This document shows positions 36,602-49,176 of a DNA stretch of 64,000 nt, in pieces (position 1 is the first letter of the stretch; each line of letters starts with the position of its first letter). Position numbers and translations under genes: made by a program. Under the pieces are notes generated by a model that ran no database searches, was not told the origin of the DNA, and saw nothing but the letters and a program-made list of their open reading frames with translations. The DNA comes from Camillea tinctor (Eukaryota; Ascomycota; Sordariomycetes; Xylariales; Xylariaceae). The stretch is taken from the NCBI GenBank assembly GCA_022578605.1, contig MU394062.1, positions 124,001-188,000 on the forward strand, read 5' to 3'.

Positions 36602-39229
36602 ATGGCTCCCGCCCAGGCCGCCGGCTCAAGCCGTCGAAAGCGCGCGCTCTCCCAAGCCGATGAGGAATCATCAGCTACTGATGTTCCCGCAACCACTGCA
36701 GCGGTGAAGAAGCGTCGACTGAATAACGCAGCCAAAGCGCCCCCTTCGAAACCGAAAGCGTCGTCTGCCTCAAGCTCGACATCTAGGGGTGTTCGTAATA
36801 AGGAGACAACTAGCAAGAGTGCGGCGGCAAAGAAAGTACAGGCTCCGGTCCGTGAAGATGTACTCGAGGCTAGCAGTAGTGATGAGATGGCAAAACCGCC
36901 GCCTGCTGTCAAACAGAAGAAACCAGTTCGCAAGACCTTAAAAAAAGCACCCCCTGTACCTACAACCAACGTCTATGATGTCCCGGAATCCGGCGACGAG
37001 GCTGAACCTCCGAAAGGGGGGGATGCACTTGAGCAGGGTCAACAACCAGCACCGTCGAAGCGCAAGAAGGCGAGCACTAGTACGAACCAGGGAGGCCAGA
37101 AGTCGAGCAAGGCCCGAACTACGACAACCAAGAACACCACAAAGCAAGAGGACGAGAAGGAGAAAGAGAAGGAGGATGAATCACAGTTGAAGCCCAAGAG
37201 ACGGGGCAGGCCCCCAAAGAACTCGGGCGATGTTGACGCGCCGAACCCTCCCGCGAAAGCAACCAAACCTCGCTTAACCACTCGGACGGCCGAACCCCAA
37301 TTGAAGGGGATATTGTCGCCACAGAAGAAGAAAGCATCCAACCAGCCGCGCAAAAATGTTGCATTTCACGAGACGAACAAAACTAGTGCTGAGGTGTATT
37401 TTGAAGACCTTCCTTCGAAAGCCACCAACACGGCAGCCTCGGAAAACAAGGAGAACCAAGAGGGCGTGGAGAGCGAAGACGATGAGGTGTGCGCCATATG
37501 TTCGAAACCCGACTCGGAGCCGCCTAATGAGATTATTTTCTGTGAGAATTGCGACATGGCGGTCCACCAGAAATGCTATGATGTACCTGTAATACCGGAG
37601 GGCGATTGGATCTGCCGCAGCTGTTCACAGGAGGATATTTTGACAGGCATACATGCTACCCCGAAGAAACAAAAGGAATCTTCTGAGGTCCCTAACATCC
37701 CCAACTTTGAGCAGCATCTACGAAGCATGCAGCGCGTGCTACTGGACCGTTGCTCTGGAAACCGACGCATCAAGCTTCATGGACAGGCCGAAGCGTATGA
37801 CAAGGCCTACCAACTCGTCGAACAGACGGTCCTAGCCGGCGAGGGCAACTCCATGATGGTGATTGGGGCGAGAGGTTGCGGCAAAACAACCGTAGGGCAT
37901 TCTTTGCAAACTTTGAAAAATGATGGGCTAATGCTTTTTTACAGATGGTTGAGGACATTATATTGAACCTCAAGAGTGAACATTTTGAAGAATTTCATGT
38001 CGTGCGTCTGAATGGGTTCATTCATACCGATGACAAGCTGGCTCTAAAGGAGATATGGCGTCAACTGGGGAAGGAAATGGACCTTGAGGATGACCTCGTC
38101 AACAAAGTAAGGAATTCGGGGGTTATCCCGCTAGCCATAAGCTAAGCAACAACTAACGGACGCAGACTAATAATTATGCTGACACGATGGCATCGCTACT
38201 GGCGCTTCTATCCCATCCTGCCGAAATCACAGGGGCGGAAGAGGGGGTTACTTCGAAATCGGTCATCTTCATTATCGACGAATTTGACTTATTCGCGACA
38301 CACGCCCGTCAGACTCTACTGTATAACCTATTCGACATTGCACAAGCAAGAAAGGCGCCAATCGCGGTTCTAGGGTTGACTACTAGGATTGACGTAGTGG
38401 AAAGCCTTGAGAAGCGAGTCAAGAGCCGGTTTAGTCACCGATATGTCTATCTATCTCTTCCGAAATCACTGCCGGCCTACTGGGATGTCTGCAAGCAGGG
38501 GTTGTCTGTGGACCAGGATGATCTCGAGGCGGAAGGTTTCGATACGAACCTCGAGGGGCTTGGCGAGTTCCGAGATTATTGGGACAAGAAAGTCGAGGTA
38601 CGCAGAGCGCATCGTCAAGGTTGGCACCTTATAGGTAACTGACATATTAGTAGGCCCTACGAAAGACACCTGAATTCGAGGATCACTTGGAGTATCATTA
38701 TTACACGAGCAAGTCGGTATCGGCGCTCTTCAGTTCATGCATCCTACCTCTATCAATGCTGTCACTATCGTCGCTCGAGTTAGTGATACCCTCATCTACC
38801 GGCGGACGCATCACCCTCGAACCACCCGATACCAAGATCCACCTTCTCGCATCACTCTCGGATCTCGAGCTGGCCTTGCTCATTTCGGCAGCGCGGCTCG
38901 ACATCGTCGCACACACTGATACGGTGAATTTCGCGATGGCGTACGATGAGTATAGCTCGCAAATGGGCAAACACCGAGTCCAGTCGGCTACCTCGGGTAT
39001 GTTAGCCCTGGGGGCTGGCGCCAGAGTATGGGGCCGCAGCGTTGCGGCTGTGGCGTGGGAACGGCTGGTGTCCCTCGGGCTGCTCATTCCGTCCGGTATT
39101 GGCGGGCGATCCAATGCGGCCCACGGCGGACTCGAGGGCAAGATGTGGAAACTGGAGGTGGCGCTGGATGAAATCCCGGCGGCTGTCGAACTGCCGGGAT
39201 TCCTTTCCAAGTGGTGCAGCCAGATATAA
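36602..39229 (+). CDS. orc4: Origin recognition complex subunit 4 with PHD finger
   Basis: AAA+ subunit of the six-protein complex that marks replication origins in the nucleus. Exons 36602-37891, 37945-38106, 38166-38597, 38654-39229; 819 residues. The N-terminal ~280 residues are basic and disordered with an AT-hook-like RRGRPPK. Then a PHD zinc finger (C-AIC ... F-C-ENCDMAVHQKCY ... W-I-CRSC), which binds histone tails. The Orc4 AAA+ part follows: Walker A IGARGCGKTT, Walker B VIFIIDEFDLF, sensor I GLTTRIDVVE, then a winged-helix C-terminal region (GGRSNAAHGGLEGKMWKL). Start chosen at the ATG giving MAPAQAAGSSRRK. It is a housekeeping gene that sits between the two enzyme groups of the biosynthetic region and converges on the PKS. 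Confidence 0.92.
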
Positions 39230-39565
39230 TAAGCAGATTAAATCACGTTATTGGGGTTGGATTAGGTTACGTGTTGGATGTTCAATATAGCGTAGCATAG
39301 CATAGCACAAGCCTTGCGGATAGGATTGTTGTGTTGGGTTGAATTATAAGTTTGTACATTTTGTTGTGGACTACAGTGTTATGAGCTCTGTAGCCGCTAT
39401 ACTCGCCTCCTTAGTACAATGGTCGTTGGCTTTCACTTAGACGCGACGGGACTAATTTAACCAGACGGCTAACATTGCTCATACATAGTAACATCACGCC
39501 TTCAATTGAGTTCTGATACCTAGGTAACATCTCACTATTATACAGAAAACCATGATTTAGCCAAC
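39230..39565. other. Convergent ORC4-PKS intergenic region
   Basis: 336 bases between the ORC4 stop and the PKS stop. Contains short TAGCATAGCA repeats (39290-39307) and the TACCTAGGTA decamer at 39517-39526. No gene. Confidence 0.5.
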
Positions 39566-42500
39566 CTACAGCTCGCCTTTCCGAAGCGATGGCACAGGAA
39601 TCGGTTTTCCTGACTTTACGGCGTCGCGCAAGAAAAAGTCAACCATGGGATTGAGGCCCAGCTCAGAAGCCCTGTCGAGCCACCCTTCCAGAGGCAGCTC
39701 GGTGAACTGGCCTCCCGTTCTCCTCTCATAGTACTGCCTTAGCTCGGTTGCCTTGACTTTCTCCTCACTACAATAGTTCAAAACATTATACAGTCGAGCC
39801 CCGTCGCCGAGGATCTCGCCAAGGCGGCTGGTAGTCGAGACCGCGCGTGCGACGCCGTCAGCCACCTGCTCGATGTTGACAATATCCAACACCCCATTGA
39901 CCAAACTGTCATCCAGCTGCGGAAGAGCTTGGAGTTTGCGGCTGTACTTGTCCACTACCGTCATCAAGTCGGTGTCTGGTGCGCCCTCTCCGAGGATGAT
40001 CACGGCCCTGTGGACGAAGACGGGCACGTGGTCATTCCCGGAGACTCGCTCTAGTAGGACCTCGCTGGCCCATTTTGACGCAGCGTAGCCAAGACTGCCG
40101 TCGATCGGTGGGTAATATTGCTTTGGTGACGTCTCGGGCAGTTGGTTATTCTCAGCGAAGAATGCAACAGCTGCAGTGGAAACCAAGTGAATCGGGATAG
40201 AGCGTGCGGTGGCAAGCTTAGCAAGATTGGCTGTTGAAACGACGTTGACTTGCCGAAGAGCTCGGTAGGACTTGAGAAAGTTGACTTCTGCAGCGTTGTG
40301 GATGATGGCATCTACATCCTGGGCGAGCTTGTGGTAGTCTGGCTTGGTTAGACCAAGGAAATCATCGGCGAGGTTGCCAGAATACTCGATAATCTTGGGA
40401 CTTCGGACGGAGATATGGCGTGGATTTCCCTGACTGTCAGGTCGGATGGCGATGCAATGAATCTCGTCCACGTTTGGATCCTCCGATAGGCGACGTAGGA
40501 TATGTGTCCCGACGAAACCGGTGGAACCAGTGAGCATAATTGACAGGCCTGATTTCTTGACCATGCCGTTGACACCCCCGTTAACGCCCTTAGTGCTGTC
40601 AACACCATCGGGATAAGTTGAAGCAACATGATCATAGAGAGAGACAATCTCCTCATCCCAGTTAATGCCAACAGTCGATGCTGGTGCTGAGGAGGCTTCG
40701 ACAGCCTCCCCGTTCGTGCTCTTGACGGCGCTAGTTACAGAGCGTATCTTCGACAACGCGTCTTTCGATAGGTGCCTGACCGAGGCATCGCTTAGAATCT
40801 TCAGGACCGGAACGTCGACACCGAGTTCCTTCAAAAACCACGTGCGCACCTGGACCGCCACCAGGGAGTCGATGCCCAGGTCCATCAGCGGCGACTGCCG
40901 ATCAATCTTGTCGGCGCTGATCTGGAGCATGTTCTGCAGCGCCCTAGACAATTCGTCCTCCAGCAATGCCAGTGCCTCTTCGTCGCTTTCCGTTGTCACC
41001 ACGGTGCCCCGCACGTCACCACTTGTCTTCTGTTGTCTCTTCTCGCGCACACTTGTCTCTCTATTAACGTAGGCCGAAAATCGAGGCTGGGTATGCCACG
41101 AAGCCTTGGTATCTTGCCCAATACCGGTGATGATCTCGACCTCCTGGTGTGATTCCGGCCGTCCAGTCACAATGGCCTCGGCTAGTAGGTGGTGGAAATC
41201 TGTCTCGGAGAGCGCCATGATTTTATCATTCCTCAACTGGGTCTCAAATTGGTCGCCAAAACGAGTGATGTACCCGACACCGAGTACCATCGCAATATGG
41301 ATGACAGAGGCAGCTACTCCTCGTTTCCGCCTCTGAGAGGCTAAGCTCGTCATGAACATGTTGGCAGCCCCGTAATTGGACTGTCCCTTATTCCCGAAAA
41401 TGCTGGCCAAAGACGAGAATAATATGAAAAACTCCAGGTCGGCTGAATAAAAGAGTTCGTCAAGGTTGCGGCTACCTTGGACTTTGGGTCTAAGAACCTT
41501 CTCGAAGTCTTCCCAAGCCATACTGTCAAACGGCTTGTCTCGCAGCACCATCGCCGCATTGGCTACACCACCAATCGGCGGCATCGTGTTGCAAATATCT
41601 TGATGCGCCAATTCTAAAGCTTTCTTATCCGAAACATCCAGCGCCATGATGCGCAGCTCTGCTCCTTGTCGCTGTAGATATTGGACGGTGCTATCATCGA
41701 TCTTCGGGTTCCTACTGGTTATGACCAGGTGGCGAGCGCCATTCTCGATCATCCACTGGCAGATAGACAGGCCGAGATCACCCGTCAGACCAACCAAGAG
41801 ATACGTTTTATTTGCCGAGAATAGACTGCAGTGGTTAATGGGTCGAATCTTGAGCAATGCAGTATCGGGAGCATCCCATTGTACGATGGTGGTGGCCGGC
41901 CATTTAGCTGGCGACTCAGTAATCTCCTGCACGGGGATGACAGGGGCGCCATTCGAGTGAGCTATCTGTGCTGACAACAACCCTGTTGCAATCTTGCGCA
42001 ACTCCGACTCATCAAAGGAGAGACTCAGCGACTTCTGGCCATTGGCGTCGAAAAATAGCTCATGGACTGCTGTTGAGGCATCGACGGAGGCCCGGAGGAG
42101 ATTGTCAAGAGACGAATTGTTATCTTGTTGCATGTTGATAAACGTCGCTACTTGCATGGGGACTATGAACTCAAGATCGTGGCTTGTGATGCAAGGATGA
42201 ATGTATTGCAACCGGGGATCTGAGTTAGGAACGGATGTAGTCAAGAAAACACGGCATCCGCTCCGTTTCGACGCATCTAGGATGGGCCCGATGAGGTCGT
42301 CGTCGGGCTGGTGGACCCATAGGAGCCCCTGGGTACTCCGAACAGCACTTTCAGCAAGGAGCATTGCCACAACATGTTGTAACAGCTCGGCATCATTCTG
42401 TTGCAGCTTCCAGTCCACTACTTCATCTGCAGGAACGCTGAGGAGAGACGCATTTTTATCTGATAAGACAAGAACCTTCTTGCTAGCCCCAACGACGGAA

Positions 42501-45500
42501 CCGACAGACAAGAATAGAGCTCGGCTATCGGATGTCATACAGGGGTAGGCTGAGGAGACAGTCATCTGGACTTGGAGATCCCCGGCGGAGGAGGGGGTGG
42601 CAGCAGAGACATTGTGAGGATTTTGCAACACCAATTCCCGCACCCTCCCTTTGGAAAGCTCAACTGGTGTCTCGCTCAGATGAACTTCCTGGTGAATGGC
42701 ACGTCTAGTAGAGTTGTAGCGGTTGTTGAGAGTGACATGTTCCATAATGCGAGGAATGTATACTGCGCCATTCTCCACAGCAATCTCGTGCTCTGTCGTC
42801 CAGAGTATCCCCTCATATTCCGGAAGGCCAGAATACACCAATCGTAAGAGGAACTCGGCAATCATGGTCGGGTCAGGGTCTACACCCGACGCGATGTCAA
42901 GGAACTGAAGTTGAAGGTCCGGGAACTCGAGCAAGAGAGAGCGCCCTAGTCCAACCATCATGTTGGCCTCTGGATTGTCATCGCGACAGCCCTGCGTAAC
43001 CCACAGCAGAGTCTTAGAATTGCGCACGAGAGTCTGGAGGTCCTGGAAACGTCGCTCATTCATATCCTTGAAGATTGGTTCATCTAGATCCGAAAGACAG
43101 AGGACGGTCGCTCCAATGGGGACCTCAAGGCTCTGCGAATTGAAATCATCGAGGTGCTGCACACAAGTAACTTTGGATACATAAGTCGCGAGGAGATCCC
43201 TTGTTTTATGGATAGTCTGGGCGACCTCCTGCTTACGACCTCCCAGAATAAGTAGATGGTCAACCCCTATTGTACCGTTGTTACCTGGCTCGTTGATGCC
43301 GGACAGCGGCTGGTGCAAAGCCATGACTCGATCATCTACTGCTCGCGATACCATGACACTGAAGCCGGAGTTGACGTTGGTGTCAACACCCGAGAAACCA
43401 GTATCTCGAAGAATAGAGTCCCATTGCGCCTCTGTCACGGTCGGAGCCCAGATCCTGCCGTCTTCCACTCCATGGAACCAACCCTGCAGCGATGACACGA
43501 TGAATTGAGGACGGAGATGGTCTTCGGTAATTTCTAACAACACAAGATACCCGCCTGGCTTTAACAGACGCCTGCAATTCTTCATGGTTTCCCCCAAGAA
43601 TTTGGTGGCGTGAAGAACATTAGAGGCAACAACCAAGTCATAGGAACCTTCCGCGAAACCTTGCGTTTTCGGGTCGTTTGCAATGTCCAGCGTTTTAAAC
43701 ACCAACCTATCCGCATACTCATCGAAGGTATCACGGGCCTTTTCAAAAAATCCAGCCGTGATGTCGGTATACGTGTAAGTTTGGAAATTACTAGAAATAG
43801 ATTTCAGGACCCCAGAGGTAGCGCCTCCTGTCCCAGCACCTATCTCTATGATGTTCATTCGCGGATAGCGGTGCGCAATCTGACTGATAACAGCGGCTAA
43901 GTCATTGTTGCCTTCTTTAAACCCTATACCATCCGTATAAAATCTGTAAAGCATGTTGTTCTCCATCATGACCTGTAGAGCCGGCATCGTTCCTCTCAGA
44001 ATGGATGGTAGAGCCTCGCCAACAGCGGTGATAAGCTCAAGGTCGATGCTCCCTGGGTTGTCCTGTGTCCACTTCTTAACCATGTCCTTGGTATCGCTGG
44101 CCCACTCAGGTTTGATGTGAGGGTGCTTTCCGGCCTCTATAGTGGGAAGTAGGTGGTCAAATATCCAGTGGACCAAGTGACTCAAATGCCATTCCATAGA
44201 CGACCGTTCGTTTGGATGAACCTCTTCACGGAGCTTCCTGCAGTAGAAGAAAGCAGCACGCTCACACATCTCCACAAGATCAGCATGATTGGGACCAAGC
44301 ACCGCTTTATTTTCCGGCTCAATTCCGTAGGAGATGTCTCTTGCCCAGGTATTCTTCATATATAGTTTCCGGTCGTCCTGGGGGCCCGGCTTCGAAAACG
44401 AGGAACAGACAAGCCGTTGTACTTGGATCTCCGGATGACCATCTGTGGCGCAAAAAATATTGATGCTGCCACAGATGTCTTTTTCATCTGCATGATCAAG
44501 CTTACAGTCCGCGACCATTCCAGCTTCCCCGTGTTCAGGGGACCGCTGCAGCTGCGGACAGGGCATGCTCACGCGAACCCGTTCAATGCTGGTTGGGAGG
44601 TACGTTGTCCACATCCTACCGTCTCCTGGCCAGGAATAGGCGGCGAAAATACTGTGAAATGCCGCATCGAGAGTCGCAGGATGAACACGAAGATCAGACT
44701 GGGCAATACGCTTAGTTGTCACAGTGGAACAATTGTGTCTGCGCTGAATTGACTGCACCCTGAAATCCCCAGAGTAATCGAGGTCGACTTCAGCAATGTG
44801 TGAATAGAATCGTTCGACGTCAACGGACTCCATTGGCAGCTTGGGTTTAACTCTGTCCGGTAGTGATGCCGGTGCCTGTTCGCCTATATGGAGAAGCACG
44901 CGGCCGGTGAAATTTTCAACCTCCAAGTCTCCGTCACCGGCATCTACATTACCACTGTAGCAGGAATATTCTGCACTGATCTGGTCGTGTTTGCGATTAG
45001 TTACACGAATGATGAAAGTTACTTCGGTGCCGGCCGAATTCTCCTCCAGTGTGATCGCACGGTGGATAGAGAGGTCTTCTAGTTCCACTAGGCGTACCGA
45101 CTGGCTTCCCGCAAGGCGAATGGAAGCTTCAAAGGCCATGGCGACGTAGCCGGCCGCGGGGAACAGCACCTGTCCCTGAAAAACATGGCCGTGAAGCCAC
45201 CCCAACTCCTCAAGTTTCATAACTTGACGCCATCGGACTTCCTGCTCATGTTGACCATTCAGGTTTGAGGTAGGAGTACCAAGAAGCTCGTGGACAGGGT
45301 CACGTCGGGTTCGGAAAGCTTTCGACTTGCGTGATTCTTTGAATAGGACTTTGTCGTGGTCCCAGGCATACGAAGGTAACCCTTTGAGAATGTGGCGGCG
45401 ACTTTTCTCTTTGGGACCAACACTTGCGATCCTAAATCCTTCAAGGTCAATGAAGGGGGTGGTGGACAAAAAGTTTTTCCATACGAAGCCAAGAGCATTC

Positions 45501-48459
45501 GCGAAGGCATTCATATCGTCTTTTCCACGTTCCAACACTCCGGAATATGGCAGATTAATGCCTGTCAAGTTCTTGACGGTTTCCATCGTTGGGCCTCGCA
45601 GCGCTGCGTGTGGTCCTAGCTCCAACAGAAGATCATGGCAATGCTCTTCAGTAATCGCTCGGCTTACAGCCTGGGAAAACAGAACAGTCTGGACCATATT
45701 ATCTACCCAGTATTGTCCTTTTAAGGCCTCGAGGTCCTGTATCGAGCGGCCATTCAGTCCGTAAACGCTGGAGTACCATTTGCATGGACGTTTCACATCT
45801 CTGATTTGAATGTCGCAAGCGCGAAGAGATTCTAGATATGGTCCTGCACAGGGGTGCATGTGGTGTGAATGATACGCAGTGTCGACTTTCAGGAGCCTTG
45901 CAAAGACTTTTCGCTCGTCCAGAACACGCTTTGCTTCGAATATGGCGTCTGAGTCCCCAGAAAGGGTGACACTGGATCTGGCATTGCTGGCAGCAACTGC
46001 AATCTTACCATCGAAGTCCTTGCAGAAACGGGTTGAGTCATCGAAAGACATGCCAACAGCCATCATACTACCACCTTGGCCTTCTTGCCCTTTGGCCAAG
46101 AAAGCGTAGACACCTCGGTAATATGCGATGCGTATCGCATCCCACGCGCTAAGATATCCTGCTGCGTATGCGGCCCCAATCTCGCCTGATGAATGGCCAA
46201 CCACGGCACTGAAAGTGATGCCAGCCGTGTGGAGGAGATCAACCAGCGCAATTTGGAGAGCAGTGCAGAGCGGCTGCGAGATGGCTGCTTCGTGAATCCT
46301 GGCTGCAGGGCCCGAGGCGTTCAGCTGCTCGGAAAGAGACCACGATGGCGGGTCTGGCAGAGCAGCTAGAGAGTCTTCTAATTTATGGATTGTAGCTCTG
46401 AAGGCGGCTGAGCCAGAATATAACTTGGCTCCCATAGTTGGCCATTGTGCACCTTGTCCAGTGAAGACCCCCAATATGCGGGGTGGGAGAGCTTCTGTGA
46501 CCGTCGTCGCTCGTGTACCCAAAGACGTGTTATCGGCACCGTCGAGGTTCTTGATCAGTTCCTCTATGCTATTTCCCACAAAGCTAGCCTTCCATAGAAA
46601 CTCGCTACGCCGAGAGAGGGTGTAAGCTAAGCTATCACGGTCTACGGACACATTGGTCTTCAGGTAGCTTGATAGCGCCTTGACAGCAGAGGTAAGTGCC
46701 GGCTGCGAATTGGCGGACAATACGAAGGGGCCACTGGTGATGCAGGATATTTCCTGTTCTCGTGACGCAGGCTCCCAACTTTCAACAATGGCGTGCGCAT
46801 TAGTACCTATATAACTACTATTAGTCTCGTTTTGCAGTTGAATTTAGTGTTCTCTAGGGATATATACCTCCGAATCCAAAGCTGTTGACGCTTGCACGCC
46901 TTGGGGTTCCCGGAGGTAACGCCGGCCACGGCGTCGGTTCAGTCGGCACGCACAAGTGGTCGTAAAAGGGACGAATCCTAGGGTTTAGTTCGTTAAAATG
47001 CATGTTAGGGGGTATAATTCCCCTGTTCATTGCGAGAGCTACCTTCAAGACACCTGCTAATCCAGCAGAGCCCTCAAGATGGCCGACAATCGTCTTGACC
47101 GATCCTACAAAGAGCTTAGAACCAAATGGGTTGGCACCTTCAGGAAAGAAAGCATTTTGGATTGCTTCTGCTTCTATCGGGTCCCCAGCAGGCGTGCCTG
47201 TTCCATGAGCCTCGAAGAACTGGGGTCGGTCTCCTCTCTCGCTCAAGTTCAAACCGGATCTTGCATAAGTGGACCTTATTAGGGCAGCCTGAGCTGTAGC
47301 ACTTGGCATCGTGATGCCTTTTGTACGGCCATCCTGGTTCACCCCTGTATTCCGAATGAGGCATTCAATACTGTCATTATCTGCAATTGCTTGACTGAGA
47401 GGTTTGAGAATAAGGGCCGCAAAGCCTTCACCCCTTGCATATCCATCTACATCCTTATCCCACATGCGAGACCGTCCACTTGGGGAGAGCATGTGTAGCT
47501 ATTAGAAGTTAGAGGTCGGAGTTGTTATAGTCCTGTAGAGACGATGCCATACCTTAGATTCGGCAATATAACCCTCCGGGCCTAAAAGGAGATTGACTCC
47601 GGCTGCGACTGCCAACTAATTTCGATAGGTATAGTCAGTAAGGGAGATATATCCTCTCAAAGTCAGAGCACGAGAAATGGGGATGGGATAATTAGGTCAC
47701 TGACTTTGGACTCGCCACACCGGAGCGACTGTACGGCTTGGTGTAGGGCAACCATGCTGCTTGAACAAGCCGTATCGAGAGTGGCTGAAGGACCGTTCCA
47801 GTCGAAGAAATATGAGACTCTGTTTGACATTATGGCAGTTGATACTCCAGTAGCGAAGTATTGAGGTAGGGTATCTACATCTCGAAGCAGAAGCGTCATA
47901 TAGTCGCCGCCCATTTGGCCAACGAAGACAGAAGTCGGAGACCCTCTAAGCTGGGAAATTGAGTAGCCAGCTGACTCGATTCCCTCATAAACAGTCTCTA
48001 ACAGTAAACGTTGCTGGGGGTCCATTGATTCAGCCTCCCTAGGAGAGATGCTGAAAAAGCTATGATCAAATAGACGGGGGTCTTCATCTAGAAGATATGA
48101 ATACTTCACGTTTGAACTCTATGGAGCAAAGATAACTGATCAGCGCAACGTTCATGAGATACGATGAAAAAGGAAAAGAAAAAATAATGAAAATAAAAAG
48201 AGAATCGCGCAAATGGGCAATTCCAAGTCCTCACGACCAAACAGAATTCAACACTTACCCCATGGTATTCTCCATTCTCGTTGTAAAACCCACTGGAGTT
48301 GAACCGACTGGGAGGAATCTCCTTTAGAATATCTCGAGGCTGCTTTAGCAGGTTCCATAGCTTAGAAGGTGAGGTTGCATCTCCGGGAAATCGACAGCTG
48401 CTCCCAATAACCGCTATGGGCTCCATGTTCCCACGCGCTGAAGAAGCGTGTCCGTTCAT
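39566..48459 (-). CDS. Highly reducing polyketide synthase without ER, with terminal reductase
   Basis: Iterative type I PKS of 2849 residues. Exons 48259-48459, 47705-48118, 47553-47615, 46868-47498, 39566-46806. Domains: KS about 10-440 ([24 protein letters not shown]); AT about 551-870 ([15 protein letters not shown] with Ser642); DH from about 935 ([12 protein letters not shown] near 975, partner Asp in HPATLDAAF); C-methyltransferase near 1420 ([12 protein letters not shown]); structural KR; KR near 2108 (GLTGDLG, then [22 protein letters not shown]); ACP with DLGIDSL near 2414; reductase R from about 2530 ([30 protein letters not shown] with Tyr and Lys). No enoyl reductase lies between MT and KR. 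This is the PKS half of a PKS-NRPS followed directly by R. R should release the chain reductively. Start at [14 protein letters not shown]; in-frame upstream ATG at 48576. Confidence 0.95.
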
Positions 48460-49176
48460 ACTAATAGAGAAGATAACAGGTGGTATGGAAAATATTGGAT
48501 GTCCCAAACGCGGTTTAGACTTCCAAAGTATTTCAAAACTGAGTAACACCTGTTGATCCTTAAAGCGTCTGGCCAATACTAGAGAAAACTCGGCGAGCTT
48601 CTATACATAATGAAATATACCAATTAACCTTACCATCTCACGGTATTTAGACTTATATACGTGTTAGTGTTCAAAACTCTTCCACCAAGGTCTCTTTAGC
48701 GAGCTTCTTGATAAGAAAAAAGTTACAATCCGTGATAGTGTCACCGCCATATCAAGCCTACTCAGGTACCTAGGTATTCAAGGGGGTCCTAGATGGTCGG
48801 AGTTCTCCTATCCCTGCTATAGGACTTCGGATGGCCATATGTCTCGGATAATATCACGGTGGATTGTTTTAGTTGCCGCGATAGCTTAGGTGTGCCGGCT
48901 GATGCTCCGTCATGAAATCCACCGATGTGATTACATACCTAGCGGTCAAGGATCGAGGGTGGCTCCGTGTCTCGCCGGGGGCTGACGTGCTCCAAAATGG
49001 CCGACAACACCTGGACAATGAGATAATTCTATATCAATTGCTAGGAGGTGGAATGTTTCGTTGTGAAGTTGTTCGTGTACCTGCATGGTTCGCGTCTGAA
49101 GCCTCTCTCTTCAAACGGGCGTGTTTCGTACTTCTTCCTTCTGTTTTGCCCATCAAGTCAGTTCACTAGCCCGACA
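48460..49176. promoter_or_regulatory. Bidirectional promoter of the PKS and trans-ER
   Basis: 717 bases between divergent starts. Contains an inverted repeat, ATCACGGTGGATT (48853-48865) and AATCCACCGATGTGAT (48916-48931), complementary apart from a 2-base insertion. It also has paired TCGGAT words (around 48826 and 48844) and a TACCTAGGTA decamer (48767-48776). These are candidate activator sites for the cluster's Zn2Cys6 protein, by position only. The shared promoter fits enzymes that must be made together. Confidence 0.55.

Noticed and set aside
48912..49169. Possible extra N-terminal exon or small gene before the trans-ER
   Set aside because: No similarity to enoyl reductases; the family N terminus starts at MHIEQHMQC (49177).
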